Assembly (NCBI GenBank): GCA_963762165.1
Contig: CAVXJN010000003.1
Location: 682,001-746,000, forward strand
Length of the DNA stretch: 64,000 bases
Direction: 5' to 3'
DNA from: CAVXJN01 sp963762165
GTDB taxonomy: Bacteria > Pseudomonadota > Gammaproteobacteria > JASBUN01
A model generated the notes under the pieces. That model searched no databases. It had not been told where the DNA came from and was given only the letters and a program-made list of their open reading frames with translations. Below, piece by piece: positions 18,801 to 27,819 of this stretch (the first letter of the stretch is position 1; every line of letters begins with the position of its first letter). The position numbers and the translations under genes were made by a program.

Positions 18801-19022
18801 ATGCTTGAAATTCCTCATCAGGCGCTGGAGCCGGATACGCTGACGGCGTTGATCGAGGACTTCGTTACCCGCGATGGTACCGACTACGGTGCCGACGAGG
18901 CGTCGCGGTCGACCAAAGTGGCCCAGGTGCGACGGCAGCTCGATCGCGGGGAAGCGGTGATCACCTATGATCCAGAAACAGACTCCTGTGCACTGCACGC
19001 GCGCCACGAGTTGACCGGATGA
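18801..19022 (+). CDS. yheU: YheU-family protein (UPF0270)
   Basis: 73 residues, the normal family size. The core IPHQALEPDTLTALIEDFVTRDGTDYG, then KVAQVRRQLDRGEAVITYDP, is diagnostic for YheU. The function of the family is unknown. It begins 15 bp after the PDC-sensor gene and its stop overlaps the next start (ATGA-type overlap at 19019-19022). Confidence 0.9.
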   Translation: MLEIPHQALEPDTLTALIEDFVTRDGTDYGADEASRSTKVAQVRRQLDRGEAVITYDPETDSCALHARHELTG

Positions 19023-19759
19023 ATGAATCAACGACCCGATTCGACGCCGCCTCCGCGGAGGATCTTGCCGCCGCGTTCGAAGCGATCGTGTCGCAGTTGT
19101 TGGCGGTGTGCGAAGACACCGAGGACGCGGCTGCGGACCTGAATCTCTATGCTGCCGGATTGGCGCAATTCAGCCAGGTATTGCAACGGGCCCAGAGCCA
19201 GCAGAACGACGCGGACCCGACGGCGGACGAGATTACCGAGTTGGGCACCTACGGCCATGGGCTGCTCGACGGTTTGCGCACCAGTCTGCCAGAGGCCGCC
19301 GGCGAGGGATTGGACCGTCGGTTGGAGGAATTGCAGATACCGCTGGCGCTCTGGATCCTGCGCCACGGCGGCGGCTGGGACGAATGGGAGTCCCTGACCA
19401 ATGCCTTGGCCGCGGTTGCCAACCGCGCGCAAGCCCACGAGCGCCTGCGGTGCTTGAGCAAGGTGATGGGAGAGTTGATCGAAGCCGCGCCGGCGACCTT
19501 GCGTGGCGATACCGAACGCCTGGACCCGTCCCGACCCTGGCGGGTGCTGCACCTGAACCGCGCCATCGTCGCGGCCCGCTCCCTGGACGTCGATGCCATG
19601 GAACCGGCGTTCGACGCGTTGCTGGCCCGTCTGCCGGAGGATGCCGGACCGTTTTTCAACGAAGGCGTGCGCCGCATGTCGCGACTGGGTGCGCCAAGCG
19701 AGGTGCTCGATTGCTTCTACCGCTACCAGCGCCGCGCGCCTCAGCCCATCACCCATTGA
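19019..19759 (+). CDS. Unrecognised cytoplasmic helical protein
   Basis: 246 residues, strongly helical, acidic and without membrane segments or cysteine motifs. I do not recognise a family. The sequence has repeated helix-pair character (LNLYAAGLAQFSQVLQRAQ; LPEAAGEGLDRRLEELQIPLALWI; LLARLPEDAGPFFNEGVRRM), reminiscent of TPR-like repeats but without a clear consensus. Translation is coupled to yheU by a 4-base overlap. Its position after the PDC sensor and yheU suggests a shared but unknown function. Confidence 0.7.
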   Translation: MNESTTRFDAASAEDLAAAFEAIVSQLLAVCEDTEDAAADLNLYAAGLAQFSQVLQRAQSQQNDADPTADEITELGTYGHGLLDGLRTSLPEAAGEGLDRRLEELQIPLALWILRHGGGWDEWESLTNALAAVANRAQAHERLRCLSKVMGELIEAAPATLRGDTERLDPSRPWRVLHLNRAIVAARSLDVDAMEPAFDALLARLPEDAGPFFNEGVRRMSRLGAPSEVLDCFYRYQRRAPQPITH

Positions 19760-19837
19760 TCGGCGCCGCCGCGCCGCTGTGTTACACTCGCGCCCGGTTT
19801 CGCGCCGATCTGATTCCCGTTCCGCAGCCCATTTCCC

Positions 19838-20773
19838 ATGACCCAGGCGTTATCGATCCGCAATTTGACCAAGACCTACCGCGGTGGTCTGCAAGCCTTG
19901 AAAGGCATCGATCTGGATGTCGAGCAGGGTGACTTCTTTGCGCTGCTGGGCCCCAACGGTGCGGGCAAGTCCACTGCCATCGGCATTGTCACTTCACTGA
20001 TCAACAAGACCGATGGCAAAGTGTTGGTGTTCGGACACGACATCGATACGGATTTCCAGAATGCCAAGACCTGCATCGGTCTGGTGCCGCAGGAATTCAA
20101 TTTCAACGGCTTTGAACCGGTTATTGAAATCGTCGTCAATCAGGCCGGCTATTACGGCATTCCGAGGCGCCAGGCTTTCGAGCGCGCCGAGCGCTACTTG
20201 AAGCAGCTCGGGCTGTGGGACAAGCGGCGCGACATGGCACGTGCGCTGTCGGGCGGCATGAAACGCCGCCTGATGATCGCCAGGGCGCTGGTGCACGAGC
20301 CGAAGTTATTGATCCTGGATGAGCCAACGGCCGGCGTCGATATCGAGATCCGTCGCTCAATGTGGACCTTCCTGCGCCAAATCAACCAGCGTGGCACGAC
20401 CATCATTCTCACCACGCACTATCTTGAAGAAGCCGAGAGCTTGTGTCGCAACATCGCCATCATCGACCACGGTCGGCTGATCGAACACACGAGCATGAAG
20501 CGTCTGCTGGGGCAACTGGACATGGAGACCTTCGTGTTCGATCTGGCGCAGCCACTGACCGTGCCGCCCGAGCTCGACGGTCACCGGGCAGTGCTGGTCG
20601 ATGATCACACCCTGGAAGTCGAAATCTCCAAGCGCCAAGGCGTCAATGACGTGTTCGCGTCCCTGAGCGCCCAGGGTGTGAACGTAGTGTCGATGCGCAA
20701 CAAGACCAACCGCCTGGAACAATTGTTCGTCCATCTGGTGGGGGATGGCGAAGCCGAGGTACAAGGCTCGTGA
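19838..20773 (+). CDS. yadG: ABC transporter ATP-binding protein (YadG-like)
   Basis: 311 residues. Walker A GPNGAGKST, signature LSGGMKRRLMIARALVHEPKLLILDEPTAGVD with Walker B, and the switch His in TTHYLEEAE are all present. It is the ATPase of an ABC-2 type exporter of the E. coli YadGH type, whose substrate is unknown. The partner permease starts within the stop codon of this gene (GTGA overlap), so the pair is coupled. Confidence 0.9.
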   Translation: MTQALSIRNLTKTYRGGLQALKGIDLDVEQGDFFALLGPNGAGKSTAIGIVTSLINKTDGKVLVFGHDIDTDFQNAKTCIGLVPQEFNFNGFEPVIEIVVNQAGYYGIPRRQAFERAERYLKQLGLWDKRRDMARALSGGMKRRLMIARALVHEPKLLILDEPTAGVDIEIRRSMWTFLRQINQRGTTIILTTHYLEEAESLCRNIAIIDHGRLIEHTSMKRLLGQLDMETFVFDLAQPLTVPPELDGHRAVLVDDHTLEVEISKRQGVNDVFASLSAQGVNVVSMRNKTNRLEQLFVHLVGDGEAEVQGS

Positions 20774-21543
20774 CATTCAACCAAAAGTACATTGCGTTCA
20801 AGACCATCGTCATCAAGGAAGTGCTGCGCTTCGCGCGTATCTGGGTGCAAACGGTATTACCGCCGGTGATTACCACTGCGTTGTACTTTCTCATTTTCGG
20901 CCACCTGATCGGCTCGCGCATCGGCACCATGGGCGGCTACCCCTACATGGAGTTCATCGTCCCGGGACTGATCATGATGGCGGTGATCACCAATTCCTAT
21001 TCGAACGTGGTGTCCTCCTTTTACGGTTCCAAGTTTCAACGTCACATCGAAGAGCTGATGGTTTCGCCCATTCCCGAATACCTGGTGGTGCTGGGATTCG
21101 TGTCCGGCGGCCTGGCCCGAGGCCTCGCGGTGGGCGCAGCCGTGACGGCAGTGTCACTGGTGTTTGCGGATTTTCGCATCCTGCATCCGTTCATCATGCT
21201 CAGCGTGGTGATGCTGACTTCGGTGCTGTTTGCGCTTGGCGGCTTCATCAACGGTGTATTCGCCAAGAGTTTCGACGACATTTCCATTGTTCCCACCTTC
21301 ATACTCACGCCGCTCACCTATCTCGGCGGTGTGTTTTATTCCATCAACATGTTGCCGGAAATCTGGCAAAAACTGTCCCTCATCAATCCGATCCTGTACA
21401 TGGTCAACGCATTCCGGTACGGCATTCTCGGGGTTTCCGACATCAATATCGTGCTTTCCTACGGCATCGTGCTCGGGTTCATCGCTGTGTTGTTCACCGT
21501 CAGCGTCGCGATGCTGCGCAGCGGTTACGGCATACGCAGTTGA
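20770..21543 (+). CDS. yadH: ABC-2 transporter permease (YadH-like)
   Basis: 257 residues with six membrane spans and the ABC-2 permease signature (RIGTMGGYPYMEFIVPGLIMMAVITNSYSNVVSSFYGSK, later PTFILTPLTYLGGVFYSI). It starts with GTG overlapping the yadG stop. Together with YadG it forms an exporter for an unknown compound, possibly an envelope lipid or drug. Confidence 0.9.
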   Translation: MTFNQKYIAFKTIVIKEVLRFARIWVQTVLPPVITTALYFLIFGHLIGSRIGTMGGYPYMEFIVPGLIMMAVITNSYSNVVSSFYGSKFQRHIEELMVSPIPEYLVVLGFVSGGLARGLAVGAAVTAVSLVFADFRILHPFIMLSVVMLTSVLFALGGFINGVFAKSFDDISIVPTFILTPLTYLGGVFYSINMLPEIWQKLSLINPILYMVNAFRYGILGVSDINIVLSYGIVLGFIAVLFTVSVAMLRSGYGIRS

Positions 21544-21627
21544 GCGGGCTGGTGTTAAACGCGGCGCCAGTATGGTTAACTACGGCGGGGGACGGGGTCC
21601 GAAAATAACGTTTTTGAGGGGGTCGTC

Positions 21628-22671
21628 ATGACTCAGCGATATACTGAGACCGTCGAAGAGGCGGCACGGATCGCACGCGTCGCACTGCCATGGATCAGCG
21701 AACAGAACCTGCCCGCAAGGCCCGACAATTATGCGGTGGCGTACGAATTCCTGTCGCGTCGCAATCCCGAATTATGTGCCGAGGCGGACCGGGCGTTGGA
21801 CGGAACCCATCCGGCGACGCAGGAACTCATGGACGACCTGTTCCGAAAGTACGTCTCGGGCGATCTGCAGGACACCGTGGTGGCGGGGGTACGCGATGAG
21901 CTGTCGCGCATCTTCACCGACGCGCTTTATGCACTTTCAGCCGGGGGCGACGGCCTGGCGCGCTACAAGCAACGGCTGCTGTACGCCACCGAGCGTCTTT
22001 CGGACCGCCTCGATCTCGGGGCCGTGCGTGGTGTGATCAGCGAGATGATAGCCGAAACCCGACGCATGCAGGCCGCCGGCGAGCAGATTCAGTCACATCT
22101 GGAATCCACTTGCGGCGAACTCGAGGCGCTGCGCCAGGAGTTCCAGCAGGTTCAGCACGAAGTCACCTGCGATCCGCTGACTGGCGTATTGAACCGCCGC
22201 GGCCTGGATCGCGAACTGTCCGTGTACGTCGGACAGGGGCTGTCCGAAGGCGGATTTTCTCTGCTGATGTTCGATGTCGACCACTTCAAACAGTTCAACG
22301 ACAAATACGGCCATGTGGTCGGCGATGAAGTGCTCAAGTATGTCGCCCGCGTGCTGGCGAAAAACACCCGCGGTGGAGATCTGCTGGCCCGTTATGGCGG
22401 TGAGGAATTCGTGGTGGTCTTGCCGCAGACCAGCCTCGCCAACGCGACCACTGTCGCGCAGAACATCGTCAAGGCGATCCGCACTTCCGGTCTTACCCAC
22501 AAGTCCAGCGGCACCAAACTGGATACCGTGACGGTGTCCGTGGGTGTGGCCGCTTTCGCAGCCGGCGATACGGCATTGAGTCTGCTGGAGCGGGCCGACG
22601 CCGCTCTGTATGCCGCCAAACAAGCGGGTCGCGATCGCGCCGTTTCCGAAGTCGAGTTTGCGGCCAACTGA
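21628..22671 (+). CDS. GGDEF diguanylate cyclase
   Basis: 347 residues. The N-terminal about 170 residues are helical, with a coiled coil (ESTCGELEALRQEFQQVQHEV) leading into the GGDEF domain at about 180-343. The active site is GGEEF at 257-261, and an RxxD product-inhibition site (RGGD, 248-251) lies five residues upstream. It should therefore make cyclic di-GMP and be feedback-inhibited. No membrane span or classical sensor domain is visible, so its input is unknown. No EIIB or EAL partner is adjacent. Confidence 0.9.
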   Translation: MTQRYTETVEEAARIARVALPWISEQNLPARPDNYAVAYEFLSRRNPELCAEADRALDGTHPATQELMDDLFRKYVSGDLQDTVVAGVRDELSRIFTDALYALSAGGDGLARYKQRLLYATERLSDRLDLGAVRGVISEMIAETRRMQAAGEQIQSHLESTCGELEALRQEFQQVQHEVTCDPLTGVLNRRGLDRELSVYVGQGLSEGGFSLLMFDVDHFKQFNDKYGHVVGDEVLKYVARVLAKNTRGGDLLARYGGEEFVVVLPQTSLANATTVAQNIVKAIRTSGLTHKSSGTKLDTVTVSVGVAAFAAGDTALSLLERADAALYAAKQAGRDRAVSEVEFAAN

Positions 22672-22786
22672 CGCTTGCAGCACGCGCCTGCAACCTGATC
22701 TCGTACCGCGCGACTGCGGGTCTGCCCTGCATGGGGCGCGGATCGTAGATGAGCCGCCCCCAGGGACCGAGCAACGGAGAGCCGGA

Positions 22787-23416
22787 TCAGGTCGCGTTCG
22801 GTTCGAGCGCCTGCCGCGCCGCATCCCGCAGCCGTTGTTCCTCCACCGCGCCGGCCAGCAAACGCCGTCCGAATACGTAAGTAGGCGTGCCGGTGACGCC
22901 CAATTCCGCCGCGTGGCGCAGGTTCAGTTGCAAACGCTCCCCGTAGCGAGGCTCGCGCCAGGCGTCGTCGACCACCGCCGTGGGGACACCGCTGGCAGCG
23001 GCGATGCCGCGCAGGACTTCAACTTCGCCAATATTGCGGCCTTGCCGGAAGAAGGCATCGAACAATGCTTCGTGCAGACGATAGAACACCTCGGTGCCTG
23101 CCTGCTTGGCGGCTTCCGCCAATAACAGCGCGCGGCGGGAATTGGTGGTGAAGGTGCGTTCGCAAATCTGCAGACCTTCCGCAGCGGCAAGACGGGTGAG
23201 ATTCTCCATCAGTGCATTCCATTGCGGCGGTGCGTAGCCGAGCGCTGTTACCGGCATGCCTTCGGCAGGAGTATCGGGGTGGATCTCCAATCCGCACCAG
23301 TTGATCTTCAGGTCGTAGCAGTCGCTGAGTCGCAACAGACGGCGGCTGCCGATGTAACAGAACGGACAGATGTAATCGGAGAATACGCTGACCTTGAGTT
23401 CGGGTTTGGCAGCCAT
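22787..23416 (-). CDS. DsbA-family (FrnE-like) oxidoreductase
   Basis: 209 residues without a signal peptide. A thioredoxin fold with CPFC at C17 and C20 (FSDYICPFCYIGSRRL), a long helical insert, and the cis-proline loop GVTGTPTYVFGRRLLAGA. It matches the cytoplasmic FrnE/DsbA-like group of thiol oxidoreductases. Substrate is not evident. It precedes two Slp lipoprotein genes in the minus-strand order but is separated by a gap and transcribed after them. Confidence 0.85.
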   Translation of the reverse strand: MAAKPELKVSVFSDYICPFCYIGSRRLLRLSDCYDLKINWCGLEIHPDTPAEGMPVTALGYAPPQWNALMENLTRLAAAEGLQICERTFTTNSRRALLLAEAAKQAGTEVFYRLHEALFDAFFRQGRNIGEVEVLRGIAAASGVPTAVVDDAWREPRYGERLQLNLRHAAELGVTGTPTYVFGRRLLAGAVEEQRLRDAARQALEPNAT

Positions 23417-23449
23417 AGAATGCGCCTTCGCTGATCGGCGCGGCGCCGT

Positions 23450-23944
23450 TCAGTGCAGGATCACGCCGATGCCGAAATGGACGTTCGAGTCGCCGCGCTG
23501 CGGATAGGGCGTTTGCTTGGGCCAGAGATGCACCTGCGCCGCTTCGACCACCGGATATTTGTAGTCGGCTTCACCCACTTGGCCGTGCTCTACGCGGGCG
23601 ATGGTGCCGACAGTGGTCAGCAAGCGACCGGCGGCATAGTCGACCGGCTCCAGATAACCTTGCTGCGACAGCAGAAAGCGGCCTTGGGGAGCGGCAGCCT
23701 GGTCCGGTTCACCATCGCTGTCCAGCGGATACGCCAGTACTTCCAGCTGAGTTTGTTGGCGCAGGTTGCGTGTCTTCACGATTACGCCACCCCACTGTAT
23801 GCGCTGGCCGATGCTGGAAGGCGCAATCGCCACCGCGGATCGCGGCGTAAGGGATTTGTCGACGCCGGCGGTATCGAATCGCGGTGTCGTCGCGCAACCT
23901 GCCAACGCCAGCAGGCAGACGGTCAACGCGGCCAGTTTACGCAT
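23450..23944 (-). CDS. Slp-family outer-membrane lipoprotein
   Basis: 164 residues from the ATG at 23944. Lipobox LALAGC at residues 12-17 (MRKLAALTVCLLALAGCATT). The Slp domain is recognised from IQWGGVIVKTRNLRQQTQLEVLAYPLDSDGEP and GRFLLSQQGYLEPVDYAAGR. Slp proteins are starvation- or stress-induced lipoproteins of unknown mechanism. It directly follows a second, similar gene, with 11 bp between them, so the two form a tandem paralogue operon. Confidence 0.85.
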   Translation of the reverse strand: MRKLAALTVCLLALAGCATTPRFDTAGVDKSLTPRSAVAIAPSSIGQRIQWGGVIVKTRNLRQQTQLEVLAYPLDSDGEPDQAAAPQGRFLLSQQGYLEPVDYAAGRLLTTVGTIARVEHGQVGEADYKYPVVEAAQVHLWPKQTPYPQRGDSNVHFGIGVILH

Positions 23945-23955
23945 GGGTTGCTCGC

Positions 23956-24528
23956 TCACCAATAATAGGGCGGCCGGTGCCACCACGGAAACGGATACCA
24001 GGGATCGTCCCAAAACGGGTCGTAATCCCGGGCGCGGGTTTCGGGGCGCGGCTGCCAGAGAAAGTGCTGCTGTGCCTGCACCAGCGGGTAGCGGTAGGGA
24101 TATTCGCCGATGTTCTTGGTTTCGATGCCTTCGAATTGGCCGCGTACCGTGATTTCCCGGCCGACCTCATACAACGCCGGATCCAGAAATCCGGGGACCC
24201 GGGCGAGAAATCGTCCCAGGTGTGACGATTCAACCTCCAGCGGGCTGCCGTCGCGGCCGAGCGGGCGGGCGACCACCTCCAACACGGTTTGCTCGCGGCG
24301 GTTTTCCACCTTGGCGATAATGCCGCCCCAGCGCACGGTAACGCCGAGCAAATGCTGCGGATCGGCGCGGGCTTCGGCAGGACTTACCGCAGCGGTCGGC
24401 GGCTGGCGGATTGATTCCGGCACTTCGCTGACGCAGCCGCCGAGCAGCAGCGTCGCCGCCAATGCTGCGGCCCGCCGCCGCCAATTGCCACGGCGACCGC
24501 ACTGAAACAGCGCCAATTGCTGGAGCAT
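23956..24528 (-). CDS. Slp-family outer-membrane lipoprotein, second copy
   Basis: 190 residues. Lipobox LLLGGC after an arginine-rich start; Slp domain VTVRWGGIIAKVENRREQTVLEVVARPLGRDGSPL and GRFLARVPGFLDPALYEVGREITV. It shares the GGxIxKxxNxRxQTxLEVxAxPL pattern with its downstream neighbour, so one probably arose by duplication. It differs in a C-terminal W/P/Y-rich tail (DPWYPFPWWHRPPYYW). It is the first gene of the pair. Confidence 0.85.
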   Translation of the reverse strand: MLQQLALFQCGRRGNWRRRAAALAATLLLGGCVSEVPESIRQPPTAAVSPAEARADPQHLLGVTVRWGGIIAKVENRREQTVLEVVARPLGRDGSPLEVESSHLGRFLARVPGFLDPALYEVGREITVRGQFEGIETKNIGEYPYRYPLVQAQQHFLWQPRPETRARDYDPFWDDPWYPFPWWHRPPYYW

Positions 24529-24637
24529 CCTGTATCACCTACGGCTGTATGCCGACCTTTGCACCCGCCACCTTAGAACGATTGCGGCGATTGTCTCGCG
24601 TGGTCCTGTCGAATTCGTGTCCCGTCACTGCGCGGGC

Positions 24638-26038
24638 TCAGGATATGCGGCGCAACTCCGGCGCGTCGTCAGTGTGCGCGTCGACCTTGTTCTTGAGGTC
24701 GTACAATGCCGCCTGCAGAGCTTCTTCGATGGTCGGATGATAGAACGGCACAGTTAGCAGATCGAACACGGTTTTCCGCCATTGCACCGACCAGGCCAGC
24801 AAATGGGCCAGGCTTTCCGCTTTCGGCGCCACCAGGGTGCCGCCCAGCAGGCGGCCGCTGTGCTTGTCAGCATAAATGCGCACGACCCCTTTGTTCTTGG
24901 CCATGATCAGCGCCCGGCCCACGGGGCCGAGCTGCATTTCCCCGATGACTGTGGTTTCCGGGTCCAGTTCGTCCAGCGATGCGCCGACCACCGCAATGTT
25001 GGGATCGCAGAACGTGATCGCGAGCGGCGTCTTGCGCTGAAATGCCTGCACTTGATCGCTGACTGCGTTGATTCCCGCGATACGCCCTTCATCGCCCGCT
25101 TCGTGCAGGATCGGCCGCGTGCCGGTGACGTCACCGGCAATGAATACGGGTAGATCGCCCACTTGCATGGTTTGGGGGTCGTGTCGCGGTACCCCCCGGT
25201 CATCCAGTTCGACACCCAGCTTGGCGATATCGAGACGCTCAAGGTTGGGGGTGCGGCCGAGACTCGCCAGAATGCGGTCTACCAATACTTCCCGGTCGCC
25301 GCTGCGGATTCGCAACTGATCCCCGGCCGGCTCGATGTCCGCCGCCGCGCCCAGCCAGATGTCGAATTCGGCGCCGAGAATGTTCAACGCGGTCTTGTTG
25401 GCGACTGGATCCTGCAGTCCGGCGATGCGTTCGGCTTGGTCTATGCCCGTCACCTTGACGCCCATCCGGGTCAGCGCCTGGCCCAATTCCAAGCCAATAG
25501 CGCCGAGCCCTATGACGGCCAGCGACTGGGGCAGATGCTGCAGCTCGAAGAAATCGTCGGTGGTGATGACGCGGTCGCGGAATTGCTCCCAAGCGGCTGG
25601 GACGATGGGACGCGAACCCGTGGCGATAATCACCTTGTCGGCGCGCACGATCTCGCCTTCGACGTCGAGTACGTTGGGTTCGATAAAGCGCGCGTACCCT
25701 TCCATGAACTCGGCACCCATCATATCGGTGCTGCCTTCGAGCACGCGGTCGACGAAAATGTCGCGCAAATCACGCACGTGCTCCATGGCGTCGGGCAGAG
25801 CCATCGACAGTGACTCGGCACCTTCGATGCCGTGCCGATCGAAAATCTTTCGGCGGTGAAAATCTTCGGCGACCTGAATCGCGGCTTTCGAGGGCATGCA
25901 GCCGACCCGGGCACAGGTGGTACCGAGTTCTCCGCCGTTGATCAATACCCAACTGTCGGTGTGTTTGCGGACTTGTCCGAGGGCATATAGGCCGGCGCTG
26001 CCGGCGCCGATGATGGCTACGTCAACCTTGCGTTCCAT
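24638..26038 (-). CDS. Dihydrolipoyl dehydrogenase-like flavoprotein disulfide reductase
   Basis: 466 residues. FAD motif GAGSAGLYAL at 11-20, redox disulfide CARVGC (C42, C47), NAD(P)-binding domain around VIGLGAIGLELGQALTRMG, and the C-terminal base pair H434 with E439 (HPTIEE). This is the complete catalytic set of the class I disulfide reductases. No 2-oxo acid dehydrogenase E1/E2 or glycine-cleavage genes are nearby, so it may serve a stand-alone role such as the alternative Lpd3 type found in Pseudomonas. The ATG at 26038 gives the usual N-terminus. Confidence 0.9.
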   Translation of the reverse strand: MERKVDVAIIGAGSAGLYALGQVRKHTDSWVLINGGELGTTCARVGCMPSKAAIQVAEDFHRRKIFDRHGIEGAESLSMALPDAMEHVRDLRDIFVDRVLEGSTDMMGAEFMEGYARFIEPNVLDVEGEIVRADKVIIATGSRPIVPAAWEQFRDRVITTDDFFELQHLPQSLAVIGLGAIGLELGQALTRMGVKVTGIDQAERIAGLQDPVANKTALNILGAEFDIWLGAAADIEPAGDQLRIRSGDREVLVDRILASLGRTPNLERLDIAKLGVELDDRGVPRHDPQTMQVGDLPVFIAGDVTGTRPILHEAGDEGRIAGINAVSDQVQAFQRKTPLAITFCDPNIAVVGASLDELDPETTVIGEMQLGPVGRALIMAKNKGVVRIYADKHSGRLLGGTLVAPKAESLAHLLAWSVQWRKTVFDLLTVPFYHPTIEEALQAALYDLKNKVDAHTDDAPELRRIS

Positions 26039-26141
26039 GACAGATCCTTGTGGCTTGCGGGTGCGATGGGGTATTCAGCCGCGCCCGGATCGATGCCGGG
26101 CGGATGAGAAACATCAGTATAAATCAGACCGGCGCCGCGGC

Positions 26142-27302
26142 CTAACCGGTGGTGATCGTGGCGCGCAGGGTGCCGTTTTCGACGCCGAGCCGGAGTTTGC
26201 CTTCCAGCAGCGCCCGCAGTGATTCGCCGACCAGGGCTCCGCGCCAACCGTGCAGCACGGAGACATCGTCATCGCCCTGAACCAGTTGCGCCAACGTGCT
26301 GCGGGTGGCGAGCATTGCCGGACTCAGGGATTCCTCGGCCGCCCGCAGCCGCAGAACGGCCATCATCGCATCGACCAAGGCTTCCTGTTCGGCTGATAGC
26401 TGTATCCGCGGCTCCAAGGTGGGCAACTGCTCGGCCGCGACGTCGCGGCCGGCGGCGATCAACTGCAGCAGCTCATCGCCGACCCGTTCGATCTGGTTTT
26501 TTTCCAAACCGCGCACCCGTTCCAGGTTCGCTCGCGAACTGGGATTGCGGCGGGCGAGCTCGACCAACACCTCGTCGCGCATCACCCAGCGCCGCGGTCG
26601 ATTCAGTTCCATGGCGCGGCGTTCTCGCCATGCCGCCAGCTGTTGCAGCACGCCCAGTTGCGAAGGTTTCAGCCGCCGCGCCTCCTTGACGCGCAGCCAG
26701 GCGGAATCGGGATCCGGGGCATAGGTGGCCGGGTCGGCCAAAGCGCGAAAATCCTCGGTCAGCCACTCGCCGCGCGCGCGTTCCGCCAACGCCTGCCGCT
26801 GAATTTCGTAGATCTGGCGCAGATAGATGACGTCATCGGCGGCATAGCGGAGCTGTCCGTCATCGAGCGGGCGCTGGCTCCAGTCAGTGCGCGTGTGCGC
26901 CTTATCCAACGTCACGCCGAGTTCCTGCTGTACCAGCGTCGCATAACCGACCTGATCGTTCTGGCCGAGCAGCGCCGCGGCGATCTGGGTGTCATACAGC
27001 GGAGCCGGAACGTCGCCGCGGAGGTGATAGAAAATCTCCAGGTCCTGCTTTGCGGCGTGCAGCACTTTCAATATGCCCGGCTCGTACAGCAGGTCCAGGA
27101 TGGGTGTGAGATCGTCGACCTGCAGAGGATCGATGCAGAACACCCCGTCGGACGAAGCCAGCTGCAGCAGGCAAAGCTTGGGGTAATAGGTTTTCTCGCG
27201 CATGAACTCGGTGTCCACGCACAGATAGGAAGCGCCGTGCAACGCGTCGCGAACCCGGGGCAGGTCGGCGCCGTTCTGAATGTATTCGAATTGCTGGTCC
27301 AT
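26142..27302 (-). CDS. rnd: Ribonuclease D
   Basis: 386 residues from the ATG at 27302, which gives the expected family N-terminus; the frame stays open far upstream without similarity. RNase D is a 3-prime exonuclease for tRNA maturation. The DEDD motif residues are visible: D30 and E32 in CVDTEFM, the Exo II Asp in AAKQDLEIFYHLRGD, and Exo III YAADDVIYL. An HRDC domain follows (LKPSQLGVLQQLAAWRERRAM). A conserved small gene of unknown function lies just upstream. Confidence 0.93.
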   Translation of the reverse strand: MDQQFEYIQNGADLPRVRDALHGASYLCVDTEFMREKTYYPKLCLLQLASSDGVFCIDPLQVDDLTPILDLLYEPGILKVLHAAKQDLEIFYHLRGDVPAPLYDTQIAAALLGQNDQVGYATLVQQELGVTLDKAHTRTDWSQRPLDDGQLRYAADDVIYLRQIYEIQRQALAERARGEWLTEDFRALADPATYAPDPDSAWLRVKEARRLKPSQLGVLQQLAAWRERRAMELNRPRRWVMRDEVLVELARRNPSSRANLERVRGLEKNQIERVGDELLQLIAAGRDVAAEQLPTLEPRIQLSAEQEALVDAMMAVLRLRAAEESLSPAMLATRSTLAQLVQGDDDVSVLHGWRGALVGESLRALLEGKLRLGVENGTLRATITTG

Positions 27303-27391
27303 GAACGACTCGTTAAGCGCTTGATGAGCGCGCATTGTATCGCTTGGCGGCCGTGTTCCGCCAAGGATTGTGGGCCCGTGAACGGTTGGAA

Positions 27392-27736
27392 TCAGGCGTC
27401 GAGGCGTTGTCCGACCAGCATGGCTTCCGGCACTCTGCACTTGATCGCCGCTGGCAGTTCCAGACAGATGCCCGGTACCGGTCGGACGCTGACCCACAAG
27501 ACGTTGAGTTTGAGATTGAGGTCGGCAAACACCACCACGCGTCGGTAGTGCTCCAGCACGCCCTGGATTTCCGCGATCGTGGCTTCCAGGATCGGGCGGG
27601 GCTTGGAGCGCAAGCGAGGGATCAACATCATGAAATCGCTGTAGGGCCGACCCTCGGTGTCGCGGGTGGGTACGCGCTTCCATAGCGGTTCTGCGGGATC
27701 CAGCCTGGCAGCTGTATGAACATGGAAATGTTTCAC
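27392..27736 (-). CDS. Small protein of unknown function upstream of rnd
   Basis: 114 residues, soluble. I do not recognise a family. It begins MKHFHVHTAARLDP and has a central DTEGRPYSDFMMLIPRLRSKP and a hydrophobic beta-like stretch VVVFADLNLKLNVLWVSVRPVPGICLELPAAI. GGAGG upstream of the ATG (27737-27750 on this strand) supports translation. It ends 89 bp before rnd and may be co-transcribed with it. Confidence 0.6.
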   Translation of the reverse strand: MKHFHVHTAARLDPAEPLWKRVPTRDTEGRPYSDFMMLIPRLRSKPRPILEATIAEIQGVLEHYRRVVVFADLNLKLNVLWVSVRPVPGICLELPAAIKCRVPEAMLVGQRLDA

Positions 27737-27819
27737 GCCGGACCTCCGCAGCAGTTCTGTTCAAGCATATAGAGCGGGGAGCGATTTGCCAGTCAAATGT
27801 CCGACGTTCATGAGCGACG

